Source: Bradyrhizobium diversitatis (GTDB taxonomy: Bacteria > Pseudomonadota > Alphaproteobacteria > Rhizobiales > Xanthobacteraceae). From it: 57,367 nucleotides of DNA. Below the pieces are notes generated by a model. That model had not been told where the DNA came from and made no database searches. It worked only from the letters and a program-made list of their open reading frames with translations. The stretch lies in NCBI RefSeq assembly GCF_016031635.1, contig NZ_JACEGD010000038.1:1-57367 (forward strand), read 5' to 3'. Every line of letters begins with the position of its first letter. Position 1 is the first letter of the stretch. The position numbers and the translations under genes were made by a program. Positions 16,895 to 25,825 of this stretch are shown here, piece after piece.

Positions 16895-16935
16895 TCGCGT
16901 CTTCCCTGTCCCGTGTTCGAAATCTTCTTTCGCAT

Positions 16936-16953
16936 TAGGATGCTGGTGTACCA
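16936..16953. promoter_or_regulatory. 18-bp palindrome copy upstream of MDR and AliA-like genes
   Basis: TAGGATGCTGGTGTACCA. The inner part CTGGT-GT-ACCAG (16943-16954) is itself a perfect inverted repeat. It lies 42 bases before the MDR start and 150 bases before the ligase start. No convincing -35/-10 pair is centred on it. Confidence 0.55.
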
Positions 16954-17035
16954 GAAATGAAAGCAGGAAAGTGACTGGATCGCAATAATGACGATCACCG
17001 CGCGGAAAAATCGCACTTGCGGCCCGGAGAAAAAA

Positions 17036-17053
17036 TAGTAAACTAGCACATCA
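17036..17053. promoter_or_regulatory. 18-bp palindrome copy upstream of AliA-like gene
   Basis: TAGTAAACTAGCACATCA, centred on CTAG. It shares 15 of 18 positions with the copy at 53659. On the minus strand TACTAT (17035-17040) sits at the same offset as the -10-like hexamers of other copies. On the plus strand TTGCGG (17017) and TAAACT (17039) would be a modest promoter for the ligase gene. Confidence 0.6.
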
Positions 17054-17103
17054 AATAAACCGCATAGTCGCGGGGGCCTCAGTTTGGCTTAGGGGAGGAT
17101 AGC

Positions 17104-18756
17104 ATGGGGTTCGATGCAGCGAAGCACGCGCAGTCGATGCGATCGCAGGGCTTCTGGATTGACAAGAATTTCGACGAGTTTCTCCAGGCCAGCGTGACCT
17201 CGACGCCGGACAAGCTTGCGCTGCTGGCTTACCGGGCGGATCGTCCCAATGAGCCGGTCCGGCTTTCTTATCATGAGTTGGCGGACCGGATCGCGCGCGC
17301 GGCGGCTTCGCTGAAGCGGCTTGGGATTGGACGGGGCGACGTGGTCTCCGTGCAACTGCCAAACTGGTGGGAGTCCGCCGTCATCGCGCTGGCTGCGTTT
17401 CGGGTCGGCGCTGTCGTCAACCCCCTGATGCCGATCTTTCGCGAGCATGAACTCAACTACATGCTGGGATTTGCCGAGACCAAGCTGCTGGTCGTCCCCA
17501 AGTCGTTCCGGGGCTTCGATCATGAGGAAATGGCGCAGGCCCTGAAGGCGGCGCAGCCGAAGCTCGAGCATGTGATCGTCGTCGACGGGATGGGAGCCAA
17601 TAGCTTCCGTCAAGCGCTACTCGCATCGGATGACCGCCTCGAAGCGCCTCCTCCAGGTGAAGTCGGCGCGCTTCCGCCCGATCAGATGGCGGTCCTGATG
17701 TTCACGTCGGGAACGACAGGATCTCCCAAAGGCGTGATGCACTGCTTGAACACGCTCCTGGCATGCAACATCGCCCTCGCGGGACGTTTTGGTCTTGGCA
17801 GCGACGATACCATGCTCGTGTGCTCGCCCCTCGGGCACATGACGGGTTTTGCGGCGGGGATGTTGCTTGGTCTGAAGATCGGTGCGTCCGTGATCTTCCA
17901 GGATGTCTGGGAACCGTCACGCGGTGTGTCGATCATGTCGGAGAACGGCGTTACCTATTCGGCGGGTGCCGCTACGTTCCTGGCCGACATGTGTGAGGCG
18001 GTCGCGGCAGGGGCGCCAAAACCGGAGAAGCTACGCAAATTCCTTTGTGCCGGCGCGCCCATTCCTCCTGCCTTGATCGATCGCGTCTATCGCGAGCTCA
18101 ATCTGAAGGTCTGTTCGCTCTGGGGGATGACGGAATCACTGTCGAGCACGCTGACAGAGCCGGAGCGCGCACTCGAGAAATCCTCCAAGACCGATGGTCG
18201 TCCCTTGGATGGTGTCGAGGTGAAAGTCCTGCGGCCGGATGGCTCCCCCGCTCCGGTCGGAGAGACGGGGGCGCTCAAGGTCCGCGGTGCCCAGATGTGC
18301 CTCGGCTACTACAAGCGCGAGGATCTCAATCCCTTCGATGCGGAAGGCTGGTTCGACACCGGTGATTTGGCTTTCATGGACGAGGAAGGCTACATCCGCA
18401 TCAACGGCCGCTCCAAGGATATCATTATCCGTGGTGGCGAGAACGTGCCAGTCCTCGAAATCGAGAACCTTTTGTTCAAACATCCATCGGTTTTATCTGC
18501 CTCGATCGTCGGATATCCGGACGAGCGGCTGGGAGAAAAGGCCTGTGCGTTCGTGGTCCTGCGGCCGGGGCAGACGCTCGATCTTCCCGGTCTTCAGACC
18601 TACATGGCCGCAAACAAGGTCGCGAAACAGTACTGGCCCGAGCGGATCATTTTCATCGACGATCTGCCGCGCACGCCCGCCGGCAAGGTTCAGAAGTTCC
18701 TGCTGAAGGAGAAGGCGAAGGAGGTCGTCAGCGATGCTCAGAAGGCGAGCGCATGA
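17104..18756 (+). CDS. aliA: Acyl-CoA synthetase, AliA-like (cyclohexanecarboxylate-CoA ligase type)
   Basis: Protein of 550 residues of the AMP-forming ligase superfamily. Motifs: FTSGTTGSPKGVMH (phosphate loop, near 200), YSAG and GMTES in the core, GWFDTGD, and the C-terminal catalytic Lys in TPAGKVQKFLLKE. It converts a carboxylic acid to its CoA thioester at ATP cost. The N-terminus and the BadH/BadI-like partners suggest cyclohexanecarboxylate or a relative; the symbol is by resemblance only. First gene of an eight-gene rightward operon. Confidence 0.7.
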   Translation: MGFDAAKHAQSMRSQGFWIDKNFDEFLQASVTSTPDKLALLAYRADRPNEPVRLSYHELADRIARAAASLKRLGIGRGDVVSVQLPNWWESAVIALAAFRVGAVVNPLMPIFREHELNYMLGFAETKLLVVPKSFRGFDHEEMAQALKAAQPKLEHVIVVDGMGANSFRQALLASDDRLEAPPPGEVGALPPDQMAVLMFTSGTTGSPKGVMHCLNTLLACNIALAGRFGLGSDDTMLVCSPLGHMTGFAAGMLLGLKIGASVIFQDVWEPSRGVSIMSENGVTYSAGAATFLADMCEAVAAGAPKPEKLRKFLCAGAPIPPALIDRVYRELNLKVCSLWGMTESLSSTLTEPERALEKSSKTDGRPLDGVEVKVLRPDGSPAPVGETGALKVRGAQMCLGYYKREDLNPFDAEGWFDTGDLAFMDEEGYIRINGRSKDIIIRGGENVPVLEIENLLFKHPSVLSASIVGYPDERLGEKACAFVVLRPGQTLDLPGLQTYMAANKVAKQYWPERIIFIDDLPRTPAGKVQKFLLKEKAKEVVSDAQKASA

Positions 18757-19514
18757 GCGGGCGCTTCTCGGGCCGCGTCTGCGTCGTGACCGGGGCGGCA
18801 CGGGGCATCGGGTTGGCCATTACCGAGCGCCTTGGAAGCGAGGGAGCGCACCTCGCCTGCGTCGATGTCAGCGCGCACAGGTTGGGACCCGCGGTCGAGG
18901 AGCTGCAGGCCAAGGGCTTCCAAGCCCGGGCCTACACGGCCGATGTCGGAAAGCGCACCGAGGTTCATTCCGCGTTCGAGGCGATCCAGCGGGATTTTGC
19001 ATCGCCGATTGCGTCGCTGATCAACAACGCTGTATTCGCCAGGTTTCAGCCGCTCGATCAAATCGATGCCGAGACGGCCGAGAAAATGCTCGGGGTCGGC
19101 CTGCTTGGCCTGATCTGGACCACGCAGGCAGCTGTCCCACAAATGGTGCAGCGGGGCGGAGGATCGATCGTCAATCTGAGCTCGATCGCAGCCGAACATC
19201 CGACCAAGGATGCCATCGCCTATGCCGCGGTGAAAGCCGGGGTGGTCGGGCTGACGCGAGCGTCGGCTGTCGAGCTCTGCGCGCACAACATCCGCGTCAA
19301 TGCGATCGCGCCCGGAATGATCGGGACCCCTGCCTCGATCGCTCAATACGACGACACCACGATCGCCAAGAGGCGTGTCGAGATGCCGATGGGCCGCTTC
19401 GGCGAGCCGGAGGAGATCGCGGCTCTGGCCGCTTTTCTCGCCAGCGACGAGGCGAGTTACGTCCAGGGAGCGTCGGTCACGGCCGACGGCGGATGGACTG
19501 TTCCCAGCAGATAG
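18753..19514 (+). CDS. SDR-family oxidoreductase
   Basis: Protein of 253 residues with TGAARGIG near residue 12, NNAVF (instead of NNAG) near 90, catalytic Ser in NLSSIAA, and YAAVK as the Tyr/Lys pair. Probable 3-hydroxyacyl-CoA or alicyclic hydroxyacyl-CoA dehydrogenase. ATG overlaps the ligase stop (ATGA) and a second SDR follows 10 bases later, so two successive or stereochemically different oxidations may be served. Confidence 0.82.
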   Translation: MSGRFSGRVCVVTGAARGIGLAITERLGSEGAHLACVDVSAHRLGPAVEELQAKGFQARAYTADVGKRTEVHSAFEAIQRDFASPIASLINNAVFARFQPLDQIDAETAEKMLGVGLLGLIWTTQAAVPQMVQRGGGSIVNLSSIAAEHPTKDAIAYAAVKAGVVGLTRASAVELCAHNIRVNAIAPGMIGTPASIAQYDDTTIAKRRVEMPMGRFGEPEEIAALAAFLASDEASYVQGASVTADGGWTVPSR

Positions 19515-19524
19515 GAGCGCCACG

Positions 19525-20319
19525 ATGAAGCGGCTGGAGGGCAAACGTGCGGTGGTCACCGGGGGCGGCAGCGGTATCGGGCGCGCCAGCGCCATTCGCT
19601 TCGCGCACGAGGGCGCCTCGGTTCTGGTCGTCGGGCGGGCCAACAATGCGGAAGAGACCGCGGCCTTCATCAATGCAAATGGCGGAAAGGCAGCGGCGAT
19701 GATCACGGACGCTTCGGTCGAGGCGAATGTCGAAGCCATCGTGTCGCGGTGCGTTTCTGATCTCGGCGGACTTGAGGTCTTCTTCGCCAACATCGGCGTG
19801 ACCGGAACAAACACGCCGCTGCTCGAGCAGACCACGGAGGAATGGAGCGAAGTCTACCGGATCAACACGATCAGTTGTTTCCTGGCGATCAAGTACGCGG
19901 GCAGGCACATGGCGGCGCAGGGCTATGGATCGATCATCCTGACGTCGTCGGCGGCCTCTCTGCGGGCAAATGCCGGCGCGATCTCCTACAGCGCAAGCAA
20001 GGCGGCCGTGAACAATCTCGCGCAGACCGCCGCCAACGCCCTTGCCGGGACGGGCGTGCGCGTGAATGCCGTACTGCCCGGACTCGTGGAGACCAAACTG
20101 ACCAGCAAGGTCTTCGAAGATGCGCGGTCGCGCGGCATCGAGGGCAAGCTCGGCCACGTCACGCCGCTGAAGCGCCCCGGGCGCGCGGAGGAGATCGCGG
20201 CCGCGGCCGCATTCCTGGCGAGCGACGACTCATCCTATGTCGACGGCCAGTTGCTGTCGGTCGACGGCGGCGTCAGCAGCACACATCCATACGGGCGGAT
20301 AGCACTCCCGAACAAATAA
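19525..20319 (+). CDS. SDR-family oxidoreductase
   Basis: Protein of 264 residues with TGGGSGIG near 12, catalytic Ser in LTSSAAS and YSASK as the Tyr/Lys pair. NNAG is replaced by FANIG, a common variant. ATG at 19525 follows AGGAG; the longer frame upstream overlaps the previous SDR. Only moderately similar to that neighbour, so not a recent duplicate. Likely oxidises a hydroxyacyl-CoA in the same pathway. Confidence 0.82.
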   Translation: MKRLEGKRAVVTGGGSGIGRASAIRFAHEGASVLVVGRANNAEETAAFINANGGKAAAMITDASVEANVEAIVSRCVSDLGGLEVFFANIGVTGTNTPLLEQTTEEWSEVYRINTISCFLAIKYAGRHMAAQGYGSIILTSSAASLRANAGAISYSASKAAVNNLAQTAANALAGTGVRVNAVLPGLVETKLTSKVFEDARSRGIEGKLGHVTPLKRPGRAEEIAAAAAFLASDDSSYVDGQLLSVDGGVSSTHPYGRIALPNK

Positions 20320-20341
20320 CAAAAAGGAAGGAAGCAGAGCC

Positions 20342-21586
20342 GTGGATTTCGAATTGCCGCAGGAGATTACCGACAAGCTCGCGGAGCTTGATGCGTTCAT
20401 CGAGGCCGAGATCAAGCCGCTTGAGCGCGAGAACATGCAGTTCTTCGACCATCGCCGCGAGAATGCGCGGACCGATTGGGACCACGATGGCCGCCCCCGC
20501 GCCGAGTGGCGCGCGCTGATCAGCGAGATGGAACGCAGAGCGGACAAGGCAGGGCATCTGCGCTACGGGCTGCCCAAATCCTGCGGCGGTCAGGCCGCTT
20601 CCAACCTGGCGATCGCCGCCATTCGCGAGCACCTCGCGGCGCGCGGGCTCGGACTGCACAACGATCTGCAGGACGAATCCTCGATCGTAGGCAACTTTCC
20701 GATCATCCCCGCGCTCGCCGATTACGGCAGCGAGGAGCAGAAGACCTATATCGAAGGGATCATCACCGGCAAGAAGCATCTGTCCTTCGGCCTAACCGAG
20801 CCCGGACACGGCAGCGACGCGACCTGGCTGGAAACCAATGCTGTGAAAGACGGTGCGCACTGGGTCATCAACGGGCGCAAGCGGTGGAATAGCCAAGTTG
20901 CAAGAGCCCACGCCAATCTGATCTTCGCGCGAACGTCGGGAAAGCCGGGCGATGCCAAGGGTATCACCGCGTTCGTCGTCCCGACCGACGCGCCTGGCCA
21001 CAATGTCCTCTACAATCATTGGACGTTCAATATGCCGAGCGATCACGCGGAGACCGAGCTGAAGGACGTACGCGTGCCCGACAGCGCCATCCTTCACAAG
21101 GAGGGCGAAGGGCTCGTCGTCGCTCAGCGCTTCGTGCACGAGAACAGGATTCGTCAGGCAGCCGCCAGCGCCGGCGCTGCGCGCTACTGCATCCAGGAAA
21201 CAGTCAAATACGCCAACAAGAGAGAAGCCTTCGGTGAGCCCCTCGCCAAGAAGCAGGCGATTCAATTCCCGCTCGTTGAGCTGTGGGCGGAATACCAGAT
21301 GCTGCGGAACTTCATCTTCCGCACGGCCTGGCAAATGGACAGGCAGAATCCGCTGCAGATTAGCGACATGGTTTCGATCTGCAATTTCCGCGCAAATCGC
21401 CTGTGCTGCGAGGCGGCGGACCGTGCCATGCAGGTCCATGGCGGCATGGGGTACAGCCGGGCCCTGCCGTTCGAGCACATCTACCGTCACCATCGTCGCT
21501 ACCGGATCACGGAGGGGACCGAAGAGGTTCAGATGCGGCGCGTGGCCCAATACTTATTCGGCTTCAGCGGCAAGCGCGCGAGCTGA
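20342..21586 (+). CDS. Acyl-CoA dehydrogenase (ACAD10/11- or LvaC-like group)
   Basis: Protein of 414 residues. FAD/substrate motifs: FGLTEPGHGSDATW and WVINGRKRWN; the C-terminal catalytic Glu motif is ITEGTEEVQMRR. The N-terminus starts with an extended helix (DAFIEAEIKPLERENMQFFD) typical of the ACAD11-like branch, which usually travels with APH-type kinases. Such a kinase follows directly. GTG at 20342 is preceded by AAGGAAGG. It would form an enoyl-CoA, possibly by eliminating phosphate from a phosphorylated hydroxyacyl-CoA. Confidence 0.85.
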   Translation: MDFELPQEITDKLAELDAFIEAEIKPLERENMQFFDHRRENARTDWDHDGRPRAEWRALISEMERRADKAGHLRYGLPKSCGGQAASNLAIAAIREHLAARGLGLHNDLQDESSIVGNFPIIPALADYGSEEQKTYIEGIITGKKHLSFGLTEPGHGSDATWLETNAVKDGAHWVINGRKRWNSQVARAHANLIFARTSGKPGDAKGITAFVVPTDAPGHNVLYNHWTFNMPSDHAETELKDVRVPDSAILHKEGEGLVVAQRFVHENRIRQAAASAGAARYCIQETVKYANKREAFGEPLAKKQAIQFPLVELWAEYQMLRNFIFRTAWQMDRQNPLQISDMVSICNFRANRLCCEAADRAMQVHGGMGYSRALPFEHIYRHHRRYRITEGTEEVQMRRVAQYLFGFSGKRAS

Positions 21587-21591
21587 CCGGC

Positions 21592-22641
21592 ATGAGCGGC
21601 ACAGCGGCAGATCGCAATGTCGATTTCGATATCGCTCGCCTGGAGGATTACCTGAAGTCCTGGCTCGGCGGCGCCGCTCGCACGAAAGTCGAGCGGACGA
21701 GCGGCGGCATGTCGAATCCGACCTATTTCGTCACGCGGGGCGACTGGCGCGGGGTGCTGAGGAAGCAGCCGGGGAGCGTCCTCATGCCCTCGGCGCACGC
21801 CATCGACCGTGAATATCGGGTGCTCACCGCGTTGCAGGGCAGTGACGTGAAGACGCCCAGGCCGTACCGTTACTGCGAGGATCGCGAGATCCTCGGTACG
21901 CCCTTCTATCTGATGGAGTGGCTGGATGGGCGCGTCTTTCAGGAGTTTGCCCTGAACGGGCTGACTCCGGCCGAACGTACCGAATGTTATCGCTCGATGT
22001 GCGCGACGCTGGCCGCGATCCATCGTCTCGATTATCAGAAGCTCGGGCTTGGCGATTTCGGACGGCCAGGAAACTACTTTGCTCGCCAGTTCACGCGTTG
22101 GTCGTCGCAATGGCAGCAGTTCCGGCGCGGTGACGACGATAATCCGGACCTGGACAAGATCGTCGGTTGGCTGGGAGAGCGCGTTCCGGAGAGCCAGACA
22201 CTTGCGCTATGCCACGGCGACTTCCGCATCGCCAATGTGATGCTCGACGCAAAGGAGCCGCGCGTCATCGGCGTCCTTGACTGGGAGCTGTCGACGCTGG
22301 GTCATCCCCTGGTCGATCTGGCATTCAACAGTCAGGCCTATCAGATGGCGCCCGACGAGAACGGCGGCCTGCTCGGCCTTCCCCTGGAGGAACTGGGGAT
22401 TCCTCCCGAGCAAGACTATCTCGAGCGCTATTATGAATTGTCGGGCGCACGCGAACGGTTGGGACGGTTTCATCAGGTGTTCGCTATGTTTCGCGGAGCC
22501 GTCGGGAGCGCCGGCGTCGCCATACGCGGTGATCAGGGCAACAACGTCTTGCCTGACGCAGCGCGGATTGGACGCAAGCTTGCGCGTGCCTATGCCAAGC
22601 GAGGGGTGGACTTGATCGCGGAGGGCGGCGACCGTGAGTGA
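21592..22641 (+). CDS. APH-family kinase, probable hydroxyacyl-CoA kinase
   Basis: Protein of 349 residues of the aminoglycoside-phosphotransferase/ACAD10-11 kinase family. Motifs: SGGMSNPTYF nucleotide loop, catalytic loop CHGDFRIANVMLD, and metal-binding DWELSTLGHPLVDLAF. Known relatives are LvaA of Pseudomonas putida and the kinase domains of human ACAD10/11, which phosphorylate 4-hydroxyacyl-CoAs. Pairing with the preceding acyl-CoA dehydrogenase supports that role; antibiotic resistance is unlikely. ATG at 21592, six bases after the dehydrogenase. Confidence 0.8.
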   Translation: MSGTAADRNVDFDIARLEDYLKSWLGGAARTKVERTSGGMSNPTYFVTRGDWRGVLRKQPGSVLMPSAHAIDREYRVLTALQGSDVKTPRPYRYCEDREILGTPFYLMEWLDGRVFQEFALNGLTPAERTECYRSMCATLAAIHRLDYQKLGLGDFGRPGNYFARQFTRWSSQWQQFRRGDDDNPDLDKIVGWLGERVPESQTLALCHGDFRIANVMLDAKEPRVIGVLDWELSTLGHPLVDLAFNSQAYQMAPDENGGLLGLPLEELGIPPEQDYLERYYELSGARERLGRFHQVFAMFRGAVGSAGVAIRGDQGNNVLPDAARIGRKLARAYAKRGVDLIAEGGDRE

Positions 22642-23314
22642 GCAAGGCGCCATGAGCGTTGAGGAAGCGATCCGGACGAGGCGCTCGGTCCGGGGATTTC
22701 TCCAGCGCGAGGTTTCCGACGATGTCCTCCGCAAGATTTTTGCGGTGGCGCAGTGGTCGCCGTCCAACTGCAATGTTCAGCCCTGGTCGCCCCACGTCGT
22801 CTCGGGGCAAACGTTGAAGCGGCTGCGTGAGGCGCTGACGTCGGCAGGGATGCGCGACGAGCCGATCAAGCCGGACTGGCCTGCCGACGGCGTGTTCACC
22901 GGCATCTATCGCGAGCGTCAGGTCGATGCGGCGAGGACGTTGTACGGGGCCATGGGCATCGAGCGTCATGACGCGGTCGGCCGGAAGATGGCTTATATGC
23001 GTAACCACGCCTTCTTCGACGCGCCCCATGCGGTGTTCATCTTCATGTCCGAACCGTTCGATACGCGTGAGGCGACCGATATCGGCATGTACGCGCAGAG
23101 CGTGATGCTTCTGCTGACGGCGTACGGAATTGCGTCCTGCGCGCAAGGGGCTCTCGGCCTGTTTCCGGATGTGGTTCGCGACCATCTCGGTGTGCCCTCG
23201 AACTTGAAATTGCTCTTTGGAATATCGTTCGGATACGAAGACCCAGACGTGAAAGCGAACACGGCTCGTGTCGGCCGCGCAGAGATCAATGATGTGGTCC
23301 AATTCCATCGCTGA
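22634..23314 (+). CDS. Nitroreductase-family flavoprotein
   Basis: Protein of 226 residues of the FMN-dependent nitroreductase fold: TRRSVRGFL binds FMN phosphate, AQWSPSNCNVQPW follows, and AQGALGLFPD lies near the C-terminus. GTG at 22634 overlaps the kinase end by eight bases. Its reaction here is unknown. In a CoA operon it could reduce an unsaturated or quinoid acyl intermediate, or regenerate reduced flavin. Confidence 0.82.
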   Translation: MSEQGAMSVEEAIRTRRSVRGFLQREVSDDVLRKIFAVAQWSPSNCNVQPWSPHVVSGQTLKRLREALTSAGMRDEPIKPDWPADGVFTGIYRERQVDAARTLYGAMGIERHDAVGRKMAYMRNHAFFDAPHAVFIFMSEPFDTREATDIGMYAQSVMLLLTAYGIASCAQGALGLFPDVVRDHLGVPSNLKLLFGISFGYEDPDVKANTARVGRAEINDVVQFHR

Positions 23315-24542
23315 TGCGGCAAACCCGGTTGGGATCGTCGGAGCCGGCCTCATGGGGGGCGGCATCGCTCAAGCCGTAGCGGCAGCCGGGCGGCAAGTCG
23401 TCCTTTGCGCGAGGAATACAGACCGGGCGTCGGACACGACAGCACGCATCCGAACGTCGGTCGAGCGTCAGGTCCGCCGGGGCCGGATGTCGGAGGACAA
23501 AAGCCGTCGGATACTGGACCTGATCTCAATCAGGCCCTTCACGCCGCAAGAGTTGGGTCGATGCGGCCTTGTCATTGAGAGCGTGGCAGAAGACCGGTCC
23601 ACGAAAGCGGGCGTGCTGCAGCAGATCGAGCAGGCGATCACAACCGACACGGTCGTAGCGACCAACACGTCGGGGCTAGCGGTGTCGGGTCTTGCGACGG
23701 CGCTGCGCCGTCCGGAGCGGTTCCTGGGATTGCACTTCTTTTCCCCCGCCGAACGCATGCCCTTGGTTGAGGTTGTCCGGGGGAGGCGAACTTTGGAGCC
23801 TGCCTTGCAAGACGGTCTTGCCTTCGTGAAGGCGATCGGCAAGGTGCCGATCGTCGTCCGCGATGGTCCATCCTTCTTTGCAACGCGCGTCTTCGCCGCC
23901 TATCTTGACGAGGCCGTCTGCATGCTGCAGGAGGGCGTCGAAGCCGAGCGCATTGAAGCGGCTGCGATCGCCGCCGGTCGCGCGATCGGCCCGCTGGCAA
24001 CTCTGGACGAGACCGGGATCGCGCTGAATTTGCAGCAAGCGAGGCAAGCCCGCACCGACGGCCAGCAAGCGCGCTTCTGTCGGCCTTTGGCAGAGCCCGT
24101 GCTCAAAGTGCTAGTCGAGAGCGGACGATGCGGTCGCGGTCGTGGCGGCGGTTTCTACGATTGGCCGGCAAGCGGCGAACGCAAGCTATGGGCCGGTCTC
24201 GTTTCGCTCTATCCGCGAGCAGACGGCCAGCCCGACACGCGAACTGTGAAACTGCGTCTGCTCGCCGCCGAAGCGCGCGAGGCCATGCGCTGCCTCGAGG
24301 AGGGGACCATCTCCAGCGCGGATGACGCCGATACAGCCTCTGTGCTCGGTCTCGGATTTCCAAAATCTTCGGGAGGGATTGCGAGCTGGATCGAGGCATT
24401 CGGCATCAACGAGTTCGTCGAACTATGCGCTCGGTTCGCGGCTGCCCATGGTGAGCGGTTTGCGCCGAGCCCGTGGTTGCGCGAGCTCGCGCGCGATGGC
24501 ACCGGATTGTCGAAATATCGAAAGACGGAGAGTGAATCGTGA
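23289..24542 (+). CDS. 3-hydroxyacyl-CoA dehydrogenase, two-domain type
   Basis: Protein of 417 residues. NAD-binding GAGLMGGGIAQAVAAAG lies near 20, with NTSGLAVS and LHFFSPAERMPLVEVV typical of the family. The HAD C-terminal domain (FFATRVFAAYLDEA) is followed by a second partial copy (REAMRCLEEGTISSADDADT, LGLGFPKSSGG), as in PaaH-like enzymes. It oxidises (S)-3-hydroxyacyl-CoA to 3-oxoacyl-CoA. Two ATGs at 23289 and 23292 are equally possible; the gene overlaps the nitroreductase by 26 bases. Confidence 0.87.
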   Translation: MMWSNSIADAANPVGIVGAGLMGGGIAQAVAAAGRQVVLCARNTDRASDTTARIRTSVERQVRRGRMSEDKSRRILDLISIRPFTPQELGRCGLVIESVAEDRSTKAGVLQQIEQAITTDTVVATNTSGLAVSGLATALRRPERFLGLHFFSPAERMPLVEVVRGRRTLEPALQDGLAFVKAIGKVPIVVRDGPSFFATRVFAAYLDEAVCMLQEGVEAERIEAAAIAAGRAIGPLATLDETGIALNLQQARQARTDGQQARFCRPLAEPVLKVLVESGRCGRGRGGGFYDWPASGERKLWAGLVSLYPRADGQPDTRTVKLRLLAAEAREAMRCLEEGTISSADDADTASVLGLGFPKSSGGIASWIEAFGINEFVELCARFAAAHGERFAPSPWLRELARDGTGLSKYRKTESES

Positions 24543-25690
24543 CGGGACCGCTCGATGGTTTTCGTGTCGTTGAAATGGGAGGCATCGGCCCGGCGCCGTT
24601 CGCTTGCGCGCTGCTGGGAGATCTGGGGGCGGACGTGTTGCGGATCGATCGCATTCTCAAGCCGGGGAGCGAGCCGGAATTGCCGCCGCGGTTCGACTTC
24701 TACAATCGAAGCAAGCGCTCGATCGCGTTGGACGTAAAGAAGCCGGAGGCGGTCGCGACCATCCTCAAGTTGTTGGAGCAGGCAGACATCCTCGTAGAGG
24801 GCTTCCGGCCGGGTGTGATGGAACGACTGGGGCTGGGGCCAGCGGCATGCCATGCCGCCAATGCGTCGCTGATCTACGCACGCATGACGGGCTGGGGGCA
24901 GTCCGGACCGCTGGCGAAGGAGGCTGGGCACGATATCAATTACCTGGCGCTGACGGGCGCGCTGCACTGCCTCGGTGATGATGATCGGCCGCCGCCGCCG
25001 CCGCTCAACCTGGTGGCCGATCTGGGCGGAGGCGCTCTATATCTCGTCGTCGGCGTGCTGGCGGCGGCATGGGAAGCGAAGCGATCGGGGCGAGGACAAA
25101 CGATCGACGTCGCCATGATCGATGGGGTCACCCATCTCATGTCGGCATTCCAGGCGTTTCGCCAACAGGGCACATGGTCGGAGAAACGTGCAGACAACAT
25201 CGTGGATGGCGGGGCGCCGTTCTACCGTACCTACGAGACCAAAGACGGGAAGTACGTCGCGGTCGGGGCTATCGAACCGCACTTCTACGCCAATCTCATT
25301 GAGGTCATGGGTCTGGATCAGAGGCAGATGCCAGCGCAGAACGATCGATCGGCATGGCCCATGATGCGCAGCGTGTTTGCGCGCGTCTTCGCGTCGCGGA
25401 CGAGGGATGAATGGGTCGCAGCAGCCACAGGACGTGACGCCTGCCTTTCTCCGGTACTGACCATCGACGAAGCGCCGTCGCATCCGCAGATGAAGACGCG
25501 CGACGTCTACGCCATGTTTGACGGTGTCCGCCATCCAAGTCCGGCGCCCCGGTTTTCGCGCACCGTATCCGAACTCGCGCGACCGGCACCGCGCCCCGGC
25601 GCGGATGGCCGCGCGGCCCTGGTGGACTGGGGGATTTCCCCCGGGGATCGTCAGGCTTTGGTGGCCGCCGGCGCGATGGCTGATCTCTGA
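24539..25690 (+). CDS. Alpha-methylacyl-CoA racemase (AMACR-type, family III CoA-transferase fold)
   Basis: Protein of 383 residues. It keeps the racemase signature: H131 and D161 (GHDINYLALTG, ADLGGGALY) and E246 (AIEPHFY), the catalytic residues of AMACR/MCR. These separate it from true CoA transferases such as the protein at 33611. It inverts the alpha-methyl centre so that an S-specific acyl-CoA dehydrogenase can act, which implies a methyl-branched intermediate. GTG start overlaps the previous stop; the operon ends here with a hairpin. Confidence 0.88.
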   Translation: MTGPLDGFRVVEMGGIGPAPFACALLGDLGADVLRIDRILKPGSEPELPPRFDFYNRSKRSIALDVKKPEAVATILKLLEQADILVEGFRPGVMERLGLGPAACHAANASLIYARMTGWGQSGPLAKEAGHDINYLALTGALHCLGDDDRPPPPPLNLVADLGGGALYLVVGVLAAAWEAKRSGRGQTIDVAMIDGVTHLMSAFQAFRQQGTWSEKRADNIVDGGAPFYRTYETKDGKYVAVGAIEPHFYANLIEVMGLDQRQMPAQNDRSAWPMMRSVFARVFASRTRDEWVAAATGRDACLSPVLTIDEAPSHPQMKTRDVYAMFDGVRHPSPAPRFSRTVSELARPAPRPGADGRAALVDWGISPGDRQALVAAGAMADL

Positions 25691-25755
25691 ACGATGCGAA
25701 TTTTCGGAATCAAAGGTTCCGCTGGCAGGCCGGTATGCCTGCTCTCCCGTGACTT

Positions 25756-25784
25756 GGCCGCCGCTTGATTGCGGCGGCCGATTT
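25756..25784 (+). terminator. Hairpin terminator after the AliA-like operon
   Basis: Perfect 9-bp stem: GGCCGCCGC at 25756-25764 and GCGGCGGCC at 25771-25779, loop TTGATT, followed by GATTTT. It lies 65 bases after the racemase stop and just before the histidine phosphatase gene. Confidence 0.7.
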
Positions 25785-25825
25785 TCGGAGCAAAACCTGC
25801 CGATGCGCTTCGAGCGGAGAACGAG

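Noticed and set aside
21592..22641. Aminoglycoside resistance gene
   Set aside because: The fold is shared with resistance kinases, but the DWELSTLGHP motif, the neighbouring dehydrogenase and the operon point to acyl-CoA metabolism.
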